Counted from the stretch's first letter, positions 1-12,623 are shown. The stretch is DNA of 64,000 bases from Myxococcales bacterium (GCA_016706545.1 JADJJK010000013.1:1-64000); one strand, 5' to 3'. Notes: generated from the sequence alone by a model not told the origin. Translations and numbers: made by a program.

Positions 1-847
1 GCGCGCGGCGCGCGATCTCCCGGCCCACGCTGTCCTGGCCCTCGAGCCGCACGGCGTCGCGGTCGTCGTTGACCTGGAGCTGCACGTTGCTGACCTTCTC
101 CAGCGCCGCGTGCAGGGCGCCGCCCTGCTCGAGCAGCACCCCGACCAGCTCGGGCCCCAGGCGCAGCGTGGACACGTTGCGCTCGGTCAGGAAGTGGATC
201 TGGTAGCGCGAGGCGGCGATCTCCATCAGCCGCTTGGCCTCCCGGTCATGCGCCGGATCCTGCGCCGCCGCCTCCACCTCGCGCAGGCGCGCCGAGGCCT
301 GCGCCCGGGCCTCCTCCAGCCACGACTGTTTCATGGACCGCGCCAGCTCGCTGCCGGCGATCTCGGCGATGCGCTCCAGCTCGCCGCGCACCCCGCCCAG
401 CCGGCGCTCGGTGTCGCGCACCAGCCCCGAGGCTCGATCCCGACGAGACTGCACCTCGCGTTGCTCGGCCTCCAGGGTGGCGCTCCGCTGCTCCAGGGTC
501 TCCTGCTCCGCCTCCAGCGCCGCGTCGGCCCGCTGCACCGCCGCCTGCCGCTCCTCGAGCGCGGCCTCCTGGGCGCGCAGCGCGTCCAGGGCCGCCGTCC
601 GCGCCGCCAGGATCTCTTCCCGGTGCGCCGTGTCCAGGCGGACGCGCTCGGCGCCGGTCTCCAAGGTCGCGGTGGCGACCAGCGCCGCCGCCTGCGAGCG
701 CGCGTGCTCGATCACCTCCTGCGCGGCGCGGCCGTGCCTGCGCGCGCGCTGCACCATGACCAGCGCGCTGGTCGCCGCGGCGACGGCGGCCCCAGCGAAC
801 ACGGAGAGCACGGACAGCGCAGAGAGAGAGGACATCGCCCGCAGCAT
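1..847 (-). CDS. Ribonuclease Y-like protein, N-terminal part (runs off the left edge)
   Basis: The visible 282 codons begin with a hydrophobic segment (about residues 8-30), then a long Lys/Arg/Glu/Gln/Ala-rich coiled coil (about 35-180), then a stretch matching the RNase Y region before and inside the KH domain (EAKRLMEIAASRYQ, TERNVSTLRL, and DAVRLEGQDSVGREIAR, which parallels the family's DTPEAV..LSGFDPVRREIAR). RNase Y is a membrane-anchored endoribonuclease that starts mRNA decay; its catalytic HD domain would lie outside the window. The usual KH GREGRNIR loop is replaced by a sequence around LLEQGGALHAAL, so RNA binding may be altered. Start is ATG 847, with a second in-frame ATG at 835. 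It follows the kinase gene by 82 bp on the same strand. Assignment rests on domain order and the KH-flanking motifs; a coiled-coil KH relative without nuclease activity is possible. Confidence 0.72.
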   Translation of the reverse strand, partial: MLRAMSSLSALSVLSVFAGAAVAAATSALVMVQRARRHGRAAQEVIEHARSQAAALVATATLETGAERVRLDTAHREEILAARTAALDALRAQEAALEERQAAVQRADAALEAEQETLEQRSATLEAEQREVQSRRDRASGLVRDTERRLGGVRGELERIAEIAGSELARSMKQSWLEEARAQASARLREVEAAAQDPAHDREAKRLMEIAASRYQIHFLTERNVSTLRLGPELVGVLLEQGGALHAALEKVSNVQLQVNDDRDAVRLEGQDSVGREIARRA

Positions 848-929
848 CGCCGATGACGCGCCGCCACACAAGCTGCACCCGCGCTGGTCGGCCCGGGCCC
901 GGCGCGCCCTGTCATCAGGGGCGCATCAG

Positions 930-2885
930 TCAGGGGCGCATCAGATCGTTGGCCGGCGGCCTGGGTCGCTGCTCGCCGCGCCGGGCCTTCTGCAGGTTGA
1001 GCTGCAGCGACATCTTGCCGGCGAGCTCGATGGTCTGGCGCTTGGTGACGTAGCCAGGCTTGCGCGCCTCCACCGTGAGCCTGGTCGTGGAGGCGTCAAA
1101 GCGCAGCGTCAACGGGGCCTCGCCGCGCAGCGCGCCCGCGACCCAGATCGACGCGCCCGGCGGCACGGTGTCGATCTGCACCTCGGGCCCAGCGGCCACC
1201 GCGCTGGGCGCGTCCCCCGGGGCGGCCGCGTCCGCCGCCGTGCGGCTCGCGGCGTCGGGCGCTTGGGCGGCGTCCGGCGGCGGGCTGGCGGCGGCGGCGT
1301 CGGGGGGCAAGCCCGCGGCGAGCGCGGCGTCCGCGCCGCGGGGGCCGGCGTCCGGGATCGCCGCGCGCGGCGTACCGCGCGCTCCGCCCTCTCGCAGAGC
1401 CACCAGCGCGACCGCGCCGGTCACCAGCGCCAGCGCGGCGGCCAGCGTGATGAGCCGCCACCGCGGTCGCGGCGAGGAGCGATACCCGACGGGCGTGGCG
1501 ATGATCATGGTGCGGTTCTCGATCACCGGCGGGATCAGCACCACGCCCGACTCGCGCGAGGCGTCGCCGCCGAAGCCAGGCCCACCAGGCCCACCAGGCC
1601 CACCGGGACCGCCGGGCGCCATGATCCCGGGCGCCATCATGGTCCGGGCGTCGGACAAGGCTCGGTCCACGCCCGCGACCACCGGCGCCGTCGGCGGCCG
1701 CGCGGCGGCCCCCGCCATCATCGTCGGCGCCGCGGCCGGCCCGGCGGCTGGCCCCGCGGCCCCCGCCATCATCGTCGGCGCGGCTCCCGCCATCATCGTC
1801 GGCGCCACGGCCGGCCCCGCCGCTGCCCCGTACGTCGGCGCGCGCAGCCCGCCGGGGCGCTGCGGCGCGGTCGCCGCCTGCGCCGCCGTCGGCGCCAGCC
1901 CCATCGCCTGGTCGGTGCCCGGCCGCGGGAACGGATCCGAGGTGCGGGCGCGCGCCGCGGCGTGGGCCAGCACGGCCTGCGCGCTGGGCGCCTCCCCGGG
2001 CGCGAGCGAGCGCGCCGCCGCCATGGGCGGCGAGCTGGCCAGATACGCATCCGGCGACAGCAGCGCGTCGCGCAGCGCGGTCATCAGCGGGAAGCGCCCG
2101 TCCGCGGACTTGGCCAGGCAGCGCAGCACGATCTGCTCCACCGACGGCGGGATGTCCGGGTTGAAGCCGCGGGGCGCCGGCGGGAGCTGCGTGACCTGCT
2201 TGACCAGCACCTCCCCCATCGACGCGCCGTCGAAGGGCAACACGCCGGTGAGCATCTGGAAGAGCAGCACGCCGACCGCGTAGATGTCGGTGCGATGATC
2301 GACGCTGCGCTTGCTCTCGCAGGCCTCCGGCGACATGTACTGCGGGGTGCCGAGGATCACGCCCAGCGCGGTCAGCGGCGCTTCTCCGGTGGCGAACATC
2401 TTGGCCAGGCCGAAGTCCAGGATCTTCACGAAGTCCGGGTTCCCCGGCCGGGCCAGCAGCATCACGTTGTCGGGCTTGAGATCGCGGTGGATCACGCCGC
2501 AGGCGTGCGCCGCCGCCAGCCCGTTGCAGAGCTGCGCCGCGATGTGCAGCGCGCGCCGCACCTCGAGCTGGCGCTCGCGCGAGATGACCTGCGCCAGCGT
2601 GCGGCCGTCGAGGAACTCCATGATGTAGAAGTGGTCACCCTCGGGCGTGTGGCCAAAGTCATGGATCTCGACGATGTTCTCGTGGCCGATCGTGTTGACC
2701 GCGCGCGCCTCCTGGAAGAACCGCGCCACCACCTCGCGGTTGCCGGCGAGCTCGCGGTGGATGACCTTGAGCGCGACCTTCTTGCCAATGAGCGGGTGCT
2801 CGGCGAGATACACCGCCCCCATCCCACCGGTTCCGAGCTTCGACAGAATCCGGTAGTTGCCAACGATTTGACCAGCCGAAAACAC
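930..2885 (-). CDS. Transmembrane Ser/Thr protein kinase with C-terminal PEGA domain
   Basis: Kinase domain at about residues 11-280 with all core elements: glycine loop GTGGMGAVY, Lys40 in VALKV, catalytic HRDLKPDN (Asp135), DFG (157-159) and a SPEAC activation segment. A long Ala/Pro/Met-rich juxtamembrane region follows, containing four copies of an APTMMAGAA-type repeat encoded by near-identical 23-27 bp DNA units (about 1700-1815). One membrane helix (about 475-497) leads to an Asp/Ala/Pro-rich linker and a PEGA domain (about 569-640). The kinase should be cytoplasmic and PEGA periplasmic, probably an envelope-facing sensor; substrate unknown. GTG start at 2885 has an upstream purine-rich GGGGAGA. 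It lies 35 bp after the rhodanese-MoeB gene and 82 bp before the RNase Y-like gene, all minus strand, so a shared transcript is plausible. Confidence 0.93.
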   Translation of the reverse strand: MFSAGQIVGNYRILSKLGTGGMGAVYLAEHPLIGKKVALKVIHRELAGNREVVARFFQEARAVNTIGHENIVEIHDFGHTPEGDHFYIMEFLDGRTLAQVISRERQLEVRRALHIAAQLCNGLAAAHACGVIHRDLKPDNVMLLARPGNPDFVKILDFGLAKMFATGEAPLTALGVILGTPQYMSPEACESKRSVDHRTDIYAVGVLLFQMLTGVLPFDGASMGEVLVKQVTQLPPAPRGFNPDIPPSVEQIVLRCLAKSADGRFPLMTALRDALLSPDAYLASSPPMAAARSLAPGEAPSAQAVLAHAAARARTSDPFPRPGTDQAMGLAPTAAQAATAPQRPGGLRAPTYGAAAGPAVAPTMMAGAAPTMMAGAAGPAAGPAAAPTMMAGAAARPPTAPVVAGVDRALSDARTMMAPGIMAPGGPGGPGGPGGPGFGGDASRESGVVLIPPVIENRTMIIATPVGYRSSPRPRWRLITLAAALALVTGAVALVALREGGARGTPRAAIPDAGPRGADAALAAGLPPDAAAASPPPDAAQAPDAASRTAADAAAPGDAPSAVAAGPEVQIDTVPPGASIWVAGALRGEAPLTLRFDASTTRLTVEARKPGYVTKRQTIELAGKMSLQLNLQKARRGEQRPRPPANDLMRP

Positions 2886-2920
2886 GTTCGATCAAGTCTC
2901 CCCTCGCCGGAGGCGTTCGG

Positions 2921-4114
<1,194 letters not shown>

Positions 4115-4222
4115 ACCCTGACGCCACCGTATCCGTTCTCGGGCCGTCCCGGCGGCTCTTTGACCGCAAGGCTGCGCAAGGCGCCTGGCTACCCGCGACA
4201 GGAAGCTCCTGGCCGGATCACT

Positions 4223-4250
4223 TGGCATAACCCTTTCGTAAGGGTAAGCT
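4223..4250 (+). promoter_or_regulatory. Candidate promoter and operator of the HesB/IscA gene
   Basis: A -35-like TTGGCA (4223-4228) is followed after a 16-nt spacer by a -10-like TAAGCT (4245-4250). The spacer holds a perfect dyad ACCCTT-TCGT-AAGGGT (4230-4245), which overlaps the first base of the -10 box. An outer GGCA...TGCC pair brackets it. A dyad between -35 and -10 is a typical repressor or MerR-type activator position. Seen directly; the identity of any regulator is unknown. Confidence 0.45.
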
Positions 4251-4303
4251 TGCCGGCATTCGACCTTCCTTCACGCGCAGGCCCATGCCTGCCCGAGGTA
4301 CTC

Positions 4304-4714
<411 letters not shown>

Positions 4715-4837
4715 CGCAGGTCGCTGCGAGCCCGCTGCGGCAGAGTGTCGCCACGGCACCGACGCGCGCGTTTTTTCGCCGGACTGCGCGTCGCCCCGCG
4801 CCTTTCCTGAGCCAGTCAGGTCTGATAAGCACCTGGG

Positions 4838-6247
<1,410 letters not shown>

Positions 6248-6470
6248 CCCGGCCTGGCAAGCACGACGATCGCTCGAGGGCCGCGGGAAGATCCGCCGGC
6301 GGCTCCGTCATGGAGGACAAGACGCACTGATGCGCTTGCCCCCCTGGGGAAGTGAAGGCTCTGGCTCGCGCGATCACGCTCGCGGCGCGGTCGGCCCGGG
6401 TCACGCGAGGTCAGCATCGAGCCCGATGCCAGGCCACCGGTGCGACGACTCTCATGGAAGGTGATTTTGT

Positions 6471-7172
6471 ATGAAGCACATGACATCGCTCTGCTGTGTT
6501 CTTTCGTTGATGTTGCCGGTGGTGGGCTGCGGCCTGGACGCCGGAGATGACGAGCTCCTGGAGGCGACCGAGGACGCCCCGGGCGAGGCCGCCACGATCG
6601 AGGTGGCGCCGGCCGCGCCGCCGCAGGCGACCTCGCGCAAGGCAGAGAGCGCCCCGACGCGGCAGTTCCTGGGGCCCGCGTTCACCGAGGCGCCGCTGTG
6701 GCCCCACGGCGGCGCGGGCGGCACCTACACCGGGCACGTCACGCCGCCCGCGGTCATCTACGCCGTGCGGGTGCGCTCGGGCTCGTACGTGGACGCCATG
6801 GGCTTTGCCTGGTACCAGCCCACCCGCTGGGACAACCTGTATCAAGCGGGCGACGCCTGGGGCAACACCCCGCTCTATGGCGGCTCCGGCGGCGGCGACA
6901 ACGGCTGGTGGTACTGTCCCGCCGGCAAGGGCGTGATCGGGATCCGCGGCAACAGCGGCAGCTACCTCGACCGCGTGGGCGTGATCTGCGGCGACGTCAC
7001 CAACCCCGACCCGTACAGCCCGTACAACACGTACTCGCCGTTGTGGGGCGCTGGCGGCGGCGGCTGGTTCGGCGAGGATCGCTGCGGCGCGGGTCGCCTG
7101 GTGGACTCGTTCAACGTGCGGTCCGGCACCTTGATCGACAACCTGCAGGCCATCTGCATCAACGCGCACTGA
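6471..7172 (+). CDS. Secreted lipoprotein with jacalin/beta-prism-like repeats
   Basis: 233 residues. Lipoprotein signal with lipobox VVGC (Cys20), then an acidic Ala/Glu/Pro linker (20-65). The rest is Gly/Trp/Tyr-rich, with two repeats of the type 'GGxGG...C..G..V..I.VRSG..VD.IG..C' (for example VRSGSYVDAMGF and VRSGTLIDNLQAIC). This resembles carbohydrate-binding jacalin or beta-prism lectin repeats common in predatory and polysaccharide-rich Deltaproteobacteria. GGAAGGTG about 8 nt before the ATG serves as ribosome binding site. The 223 bp upstream (6248-6470) hold no gene that I can recognise. Converges with recD. Fold assignment is by pattern only. Confidence 0.72.
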   Translation: MKHMTSLCCVLSLMLPVVGCGLDAGDDELLEATEDAPGEAATIEVAPAAPPQATSRKAESAPTRQFLGPAFTEAPLWPHGGAGGTYTGHVTPPAVIYAVRVRSGSYVDAMGFAWYQPTRWDNLYQAGDAWGNTPLYGGSGGGDNGWWYCPAGKGVIGIRGNSGSYLDRVGVICGDVTNPDPYSPYNTYSPLWGAGGGGWFGEDRCGAGRLVDSFNVRSGTLIDNLQAICINAH

Positions 7173-7190
7173 CGCCGCGATGCGCCCGTG

Positions 7191-7220
7191 ACGCCAGCGA
7201 CGCCAGCGACGCCAGCGACG
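7191..7220. repeat. 9-bp tandem repeat (GACGCCAGC, 3.3 copies)
   Basis: Three exact copies of GACGCCAGC plus a partial fourth sit between the stop of the plus-strand lipoprotein (7172) and the stop of the minus-strand recD (7222), in a convergent junction. Confidence 0.9.
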
Positions 7221-7221
7221 T

Positions 7222-9180
7222 TCACGCCCCGGCGAGCCGACGGGGCAAGCCGGTGTGGCGCTGCGCTGAGCGCGCGCAGCCCTTGAGAAAGATCTGGCGC
7301 GCGCCGACGATGGCGGCGCCGCGCCGGGCACGGGTCAGGCCGGTGTAGATGAGCTCGCGGGTCAGGAGCGGGAGATCGTCCACCGGCAGGATCAGCGCCG
7401 CGGCGTCCATCTCGGAGCCCTGGCTCTTGTGGACGGTCATGGCCCACGACAGCTCGAGGCGATCGCGGATGGCCTCCAGCGAGAACGGCGTCAGCTTGCC
7501 GGCGACGCGGAACAGGGCCCGGAAGCGGTGCCCAGCGCGCGGCTCCTCGACCCGCGCGACGATGCCTTGGTCGCCGTTGAACAGGCCGCGCTGGTAGTCG
7601 TTGGCGGTGATCATCACGGGCTCGCCGGGCACCCAGTCCGGCCGTCCGCCCACCGACAGCCGCGCCAGCATCTGGTCGTGCAGGTGCCGGTTCATCGCGA
7701 CCGAGCCGGTGGCCTGGCCGCGGGTGACGGTCAAGAGCCGCGCCGACGACAGCCGCTGCGCCAGCGCCTCCAGGAGCGGCGCTTGCTCCGGCGCGATCTC
7801 GCCGTCCTCGAAGCGAAACACCAGGTCGGCCAGCGCCGCGGTCTCTCGATCGAACACGCGCCGCCACAGCGCCTCCGCCACCGCCTCCTGATCTCGCCCG
7901 CGGCCCTTGCTGTCGAGCCACTCCACCCCCTCGAACGTCAACGACCGCGCGTCGCGACGCACGGTCGCGATGCGCCCCGGCGCGTCGATGACCTTGCGCG
8001 GCTCGTCCGCGTCGATGGCGTTGGCGGCGGCCAGCACCGCGGCGCCGCGAGGATCCGAGGCGTCCATGCGGAAGCTGTGGGTCAGCCGCGCCACCCGCTG
8101 GCCCTGCGCCACCAGGTCCGCCATCACCTGGCCGGCGTCCACCGCCGGGAGCTGCCGCGCGTCGCCGATCAGGATGAGCCGCGCCCGCGGCGGCAACGCA
8201 TCGAGCAACCCGTCCATCAGCTCGAGGTCGAGCATCGAGGCCTCGTCCACGATCACCGCGTCCACGCCCAGCGGGCTGCGCGCGTGATGGCGCGCCCCGT
8301 CCTCGCCCACGCCCAGCAAGCGATGCACGGTCTGCCCGGTGGCGAACGTGGTCGACGTCGGCCGGCCAAAGAGCGGGTCGCTGCCCCCGAGCTGCGCGCC
8401 GATGACCTCGCCCAGGCGCTGCGCCGCCTTGCCGGTGGGCGCGGTCAGCGCGATCGAGCGCGCGCCCTGCGCGATGAGGCCGCGCACGATGGCCGCGGCC
8501 ACCGCGGTCTTGCCGGTGCCGGGCCCGCCGGTGATGATCGCCAGCGAGCCAGAGAGCGCCATCGCCACCGCCTGGCGCTGCTCTTCGGTGAGCGCCAGCG
8601 TCGCGGCGCCGCCGGGCTCGGCCAGCACCTGGGCCAGCGCGCGCTCGGCGGCGTCGATGTCGCGCGGCTCGCGCAGGCGCGCGCACAGCGCCGCCGCCAC
8701 CCGCTCCTCGAGCCACAGCGCGCGCTCGGTGTAGAGCGCGCCAGCGTCCACCACCAGCGGCAGGCGAGCGTGGCCCAGGCCGATGACCGAGCTGAAGTGC
8801 CCGCTGGTCAGGTTGGAGATGATGCGAAGGGTCGCCTCCAGCGCGCGGACGTGCCCGCGCCCGTCGCCCTCGCCGCCGGCCAGCGCCAGGATCTCGCCGA
8901 GCAGCTTGCGCAGCGGGCCCTGCGGATCCAGCGGCAGGCAGGTGGAGCCCTGGCGCTGCGCCACCATGAGCGCCAGGATGAGCGCCCCCAGCGCCTGCCG
9001 TGACGCGGGATCCACGATCCACTCATCGGCGTCCACCAGCTCCTCGGCCAGGTACAGGCTCTCGTCGCCGAGGTCGCAGCGCCGCGCGCCGATCCCCAGC
9101 CGACGAAACACGTCGTCGCCGCGCCCGGCCTCGCCGAGCGCCGCCACCACCGCCCCGCGCGGGTGCAGGCGCAGCGTCAC
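7222..9180 (-). CDS. recD: Exodeoxyribonuclease V subunit alpha (RecD helicase)
   Basis: 652 residues, superfamily 1B helicase. Walker A IITGGPGTGKTA (about 212-223), Walker B VIVDEAS (about 306), GDARQLPAVD (about 340), and C-terminal TVHKSQGSE and YTGLTRAR motifs (about 582-620) match RecD. RecD is the fast 5'-3' helicase of RecBCD in double-strand break repair and foreign DNA degradation. The GTG start at 9180 overlaps the recB stop by 4 bp (GTGA), which argues for translational coupling and against a longer upstream start. Last gene of the recC-recB-recD operon. E. coli RecD is 608 residues, so length is normal. Confidence 0.95.
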   Translation of the reverse strand: MTLRLHPRGAVVAALGEAGRGDDVFRRLGIGARRCDLGDESLYLAEELVDADEWIVDPASRQALGALILALMVAQRQGSTCLPLDPQGPLRKLLGEILALAGGEGDGRGHVRALEATLRIISNLTSGHFSSVIGLGHARLPLVVDAGALYTERALWLEERVAAALCARLREPRDIDAAERALAQVLAEPGGAATLALTEEQRQAVAMALSGSLAIITGGPGTGKTAVAAAIVRGLIAQGARSIALTAPTGKAAQRLGEVIGAQLGGSDPLFGRPTSTTFATGQTVHRLLGVGEDGARHHARSPLGVDAVIVDEASMLDLELMDGLLDALPPRARLILIGDARQLPAVDAGQVMADLVAQGQRVARLTHSFRMDASDPRGAAVLAAANAIDADEPRKVIDAPGRIATVRRDARSLTFEGVEWLDSKGRGRDQEAVAEALWRRVFDRETAALADLVFRFEDGEIAPEQAPLLEALAQRLSSARLLTVTRGQATGSVAMNRHLHDQMLARLSVGGRPDWVPGEPVMITANDYQRGLFNGDQGIVARVEEPRAGHRFRALFRVAGKLTPFSLEAIRDRLELSWAMTVHKSQGSEMDAAALILPVDDLPLLTRELIYTGLTRARRGAAIVGARQIFLKGCARSAQRHTGLPRRLAGA

Positions 9181-12100
9181 GGCGACACCTCCAGCGCAGA
9201 CAACCAGCCGTGCCAGGCGGCCAGCGACGACGGCGGCGTGGCCAGGCCGATGGCGAGCTGATGCCGCACGAACAGAAACGCCAGCCCTGCGAGCCGGCAC
9301 CCCGGCGGCACCAGGCGCTGCGCCGCCACCGCGTACAGCCGCGCCTGCAAGAGATACTTCTCCTCCACGCGCTGCCGACCGGCCGCCTCGGTCGGCTCGC
9401 TCAGCAGATCGCTCTTGTAGTCGAGCACCCACAGCTCATCGCCGTAGCGCGCGACCACGTCGATGAAGCCCTTCACGAAGCCGCGCGCGCCGACCGTCTC
9501 GGGATCGGCGGCGGTCTCCGGATCCGTGGACGCGCGGCGCGGCAGCGGGAACAGAAACTCCACCTCTCGGGCGAGCCGCGCCTCGAGGAGCGGCGGACGC
9601 TCGGCGACCAGCTCGCCCACCGTACGCAGCGGCGACGTCATCGTGCGATGCACCAGCTCCGCCGCCGCCAGCGCGCGGCTCGGCTCGATCCGACGTTGCC
9701 GCGCCGCCGCCAAGAACAGCTCGCGCACCGAGGGCGTGGCCGCCCACTCGCTGGCGCTGGCGCCGCGCGCGTGCGCCCGGCGCAGCTCGTCCAGCTCCAG
9801 GCGCTCGAACACATCATGCAGGAACAGGCCGGAGTCCGCACCGGGCAGCAGCGCGTGGCCCGGCACCACCTCCGGCTCGACGACCACCGGCTCCTCGTCG
9901 AGCGGCAGCTCCGGCGCGTTGGCCGCGAGGCCCACCGCGCCCTCCGCCACCAGCCGCGAGTACGAGACCAGGGCCACGCCGCGCTGCCACGCCGACAGCG
10001 CCGAGGGGCTGACCGGCGCCGGCGCCGGCGGGGGGCAAAAGCCATCGAGCGCGGCGGGCAGAAACGGCGCGCCGCCGCCGAAGGCCGGGACCTCGATCTC
10101 CGACATCAGGCCGCGCTCCGCGCCGTGCGGATGGAGCCGCCGCAGGTGGCGCTGGATCGCGAAGATGGCGCAGCCCTCCTTGGTCTTGTCCTCGGGCAGA
10201 AGCGGCAAGTACAGCCGGAGCTGGGCGCGGGTCATCGCCACGTAGCACAGGCGCTCGTTCTCGCGCCGCGCCTCGTCCTTGATGGCGGCCGCGTCCGCCG
10301 GCTCCTGCGGCCCCACCGCCAGGAAGCGCCGCTCCCCCTTGTGGTACGTGCGTACCGCCTCGCGGCCGCTGGGCGGCTGGCCGTCGCCGCCGTAGACGAA
10401 CACCACCGGCGCCTCCAGGCCCTTGGCGCGGTGGATGGTCTGGATCACCACCGCGTCGCCATCGCTCTCGATGCGCTGCACGTCCGCGTCGTCGGGCCGC
10501 ACCACGTCATCGGAGATCCAGCGCCGCAGCTCGAACACCAGGTCGTGGACGTCGCAGCGGGTGATGGCCACGTGCGCCGCGCACAGCTCGAGCAGGTGCT
10601 GGGTGTTGACCAGCGAGCGCGGCGCCGAGCCAAGGACCAGCGCGCGCTCGGCGTAGCGCGAGTCGTCGAGCAGGTGATGAAACAGCCGCTCGTACAGCCG
10701 GTCCTTGGCCAGCCGGTGCCAGTCATAGAGCGCGCGCAGCATGGGGTGGTGATCCGACGCATCGACGATCTCCATGAGCTGCGCCCACGGCACATCGAAG
10801 AAGCGGGTGCGCAGCGCGCGCAGCCGCGCCGAGCGATCGCGCGGGGTGGCGATCGCGGCCATGACGTCGGCGAGCTCCTTGGCCTCGCGGGTGTCAAACA
10901 GGTGCTCGTTCTGCACCAGCGCGCACGGGATGCCGCGGCTGCGCAAGGTCTGCGCCACGTCCTGCCCCTCGCGCGCGGTCCGCGTCAGCACGAAGATGTC
11001 GGACAGCCCGATCGTGCGCACGACGCCGTCCTTGCTCCACACCAGCGGCCGGCGCCGCAGCGCCTCGATCTCGGTGGCGATGGCCTCGCGCAGCGCGTAG
11101 CGAACGGCGTCCACGCTGGCCTTGTCGTCGGACACCGACAGGACCGCCATGGCGGACACGCCCTCGGTGTGCAGCGCGACCCGACCGCTGGCGGTGACCG
11201 GGTGGTCGTAGCGGATGTCGCCGTCGAAGAACGGCGAGAACGGGTCGCCGAGCAGGAGGAAGTTGGTCGCCTCCACCAGCTCCGCGGTGGCGCGATGGTT
11301 CTGCGTCAGCACGACCTGCGCGGCGCCGTCCGCTACCAGCTCCGCGGTGGCGCGCAGGTACGTCGCCACGTCGGCGCCTCGGAACGAGTAGATCGACTGC
11401 TTGGGATCGCCCACCACCGTGAGCCCGCCGCCGGTCTCCGCCAGCCACACCGTGCGAAAGATCTCCCACTGCACGTCGTCGGTGTCCTGGAACTCGTCGA
11501 TCAACGCCCACGGCGTGCGCCCGCGCAGCCGCCCGATGATGTCAGCGCCGCGCGGGCCGCGCAGCGCGTCGCGCACCAGCACCAGCATGTCCTGGTAGTC
11601 GAGCTGGCCGCGCACCGCCTTGTCGCGCTCCACCCGCGCGCGCACGTCGGGCAAGAACTGCTCGATCACCAGCTCCTCGAGAGACGGCAGCGCCGCGAGC
11701 TGCTCCAGCGCCTGGCCAAGCGCAGCCCAGGAGCCGCCGCGCGCCGCCGTGAGCTTAGGCGCCAGCTTGCTCGCGGCCTCTCGCGCCGGCTCGAGCGCGG
11801 CCACCATCTCGGCCACGTTGCGAAGCGACCGCGCCTGCGCCACCGGCCCCATGACCTGCGGCAGCCATCGCTCGACGTGGCTCCTGCTGCGGCTCATCGA
11901 CGGATCGGCCACGATCCGGCTCGCCAGGCCGCCATCGGACAGCGCAGAGAGCGCCACCAGGAGGGCGCGCAGCGAGACCTCGCCGATGCGCGGGCGCGGC
12001 TCAGCCTGCGCGCGCATCGCCGCCAGGAGCAGCTCCTCGAGCCGCTCCACCGCGGTCTTGCCGCCGCTGCCGGTGTGCTGGCGCAGGTAGGTCTCCAGCG

Positions 12101-12623
12101 TCTCGGCGTGATCCTCGTTCACCGCCAGGGTGTCGCGCAGCACCTCGTAGAACGCGGCGCGGAACGCCACCTCGTCGGCCACCTGGACCTGCTCGAACAG
12201 CCGGTTGGCCGCGAACGCATCCTCGAGCAGCACGCGGTGACAGAAGCCGTGGATGGTGAAGATCGCCGATTGCGAGAACGCCTGCGCCGCCGCCCGCAGG
12301 CGCGCCCGCGCCGCGGCGTCGATCTGCCAGAAGGCGGCAGGATCGGCGGGCGGCGCCTCGTCCTGCCCGGGCGCCGCCGCTTCCACGCGGGCCAGCCGAT
12401 CCACCAGATCGTGGATGCGGCGCCGCAGCTCGGTGGTCGCCTTCTCGGTGAAGGTCACCACCAGGATCTGCGGCAGCTCGGCGCCGGCTTGCAGGATCAG
12501 ATCCACCACGCGGTGCTCGAGGAAGTAGGTCTTGCCGGTGCCGGCGGACGCCTCCACCACCACCAGGCGGTGATGGGGAGCCGGGAGCACCGCCGGCCGC
12601 GGGTGCCACACCACGCCGCTCAC
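9177..12623 (-). CDS. recB: Exodeoxyribonuclease V subunit beta (RecB helicase-nuclease)
   Basis: 1148 residues, close to the 1180 of E. coli RecB. UvrD-type helicase motifs: EASAGTGKT (23-31), VTFTEKATTELRRRI, DEFQDTDD (about 373), GDPKQSIYSFRGAD (about 405), TIHRAKGLEAPVV and YVAMTRAQ. The C-terminal nuclease domain has the His in LFLHDVFERL, Asp in GFIDVV, and the catalytic DYKSD (about 1067) with a following QARLYA. RecB provides 3'-5' unwinding, the nuclease and RecA loading. GTG start at 12623 overlaps the recC stop by 4 bp (GTGA), and the stop overlaps the recD GTG in the same way. Confidence 0.96.
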   Translation of the reverse strand: MSGVVWHPRPAVLPAPHHRLVVVEASAGTGKTYFLEHRVVDLILQAGAELPQILVVTFTEKATTELRRRIHDLVDRLARVEAAAPGQDEAPPADPAAFWQIDAAARARLRAAAQAFSQSAIFTIHGFCHRVLLEDAFAANRLFEQVQVADEVAFRAAFYEVLRDTLAVNEDHAETLETYLRQHTGSGGKTAVERLEELLLAAMRAQAEPRPRIGEVSLRALLVALSALSDGGLASRIVADPSMSRSRSHVERWLPQVMGPVAQARSLRNVAEMVAALEPAREAASKLAPKLTAARGGSWAALGQALEQLAALPSLEELVIEQFLPDVRARVERDKAVRGQLDYQDMLVLVRDALRGPRGADIIGRLRGRTPWALIDEFQDTDDVQWEIFRTVWLAETGGGLTVVGDPKQSIYSFRGADVATYLRATAELVADGAAQVVLTQNHRATAELVEATNFLLLGDPFSPFFDGDIRYDHPVTASGRVALHTEGVSAMAVLSVSDDKASVDAVRYALREAIATEIEALRRRPLVWSKDGVVRTIGLSDIFVLTRTAREGQDVAQTLRSRGIPCALVQNEHLFDTREAKELADVMAAIATPRDRSARLRALRTRFFDVPWAQLMEIVDASDHHPMLRALYDWHRLAKDRLYERLFHHLLDDSRYAERALVLGSAPRSLVNTQHLLELCAAHVAITRCDVHDLVFELRRWISDDVVRPDDADVQRIESDGDAVVIQTIHRAKGLEAPVVFVYGGDGQPPSGREAVRTYHKGERRFLAVGPQEPADAAAIKDEARRENERLCYVAMTRAQLRLYLPLLPEDKTKEGCAIFAIQRHLRRLHPHGAERGLMSEIEVPAFGGGAPFLPAALDGFCPPPAPAPVSPSALSAWQRGVALVSYSRLVAEGAVGLAANAPELPLDEEPVVVEPEVVPGHALLPGADSGLFLHDVFERLELDELRRAHARGASASEWAATPSVRELFLAAARQRRIEPSRALAAAELVHRTMTSPLRTVGELVAERPPLLEARLAREVEFLFPLPRRASTDPETAADPETVGARGFVKGFIDVVARYGDELWVLDYKSDLLSEPTEAAGRQRVEEKYLLQARLYAVAAQRLVPPGCRLAGLAFLFVRHQLAIGLATPPSSLAAWHGWLSALEVSP

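Noticed and set aside
4762..4792. GC stem with a T-run (GACGCGC...GCGCGTC) as terminator after the HesB/IscA gene
   Set aside because: The six Ts lie in the loop rather than after the stem, so it does not fit an intrinsic terminator.
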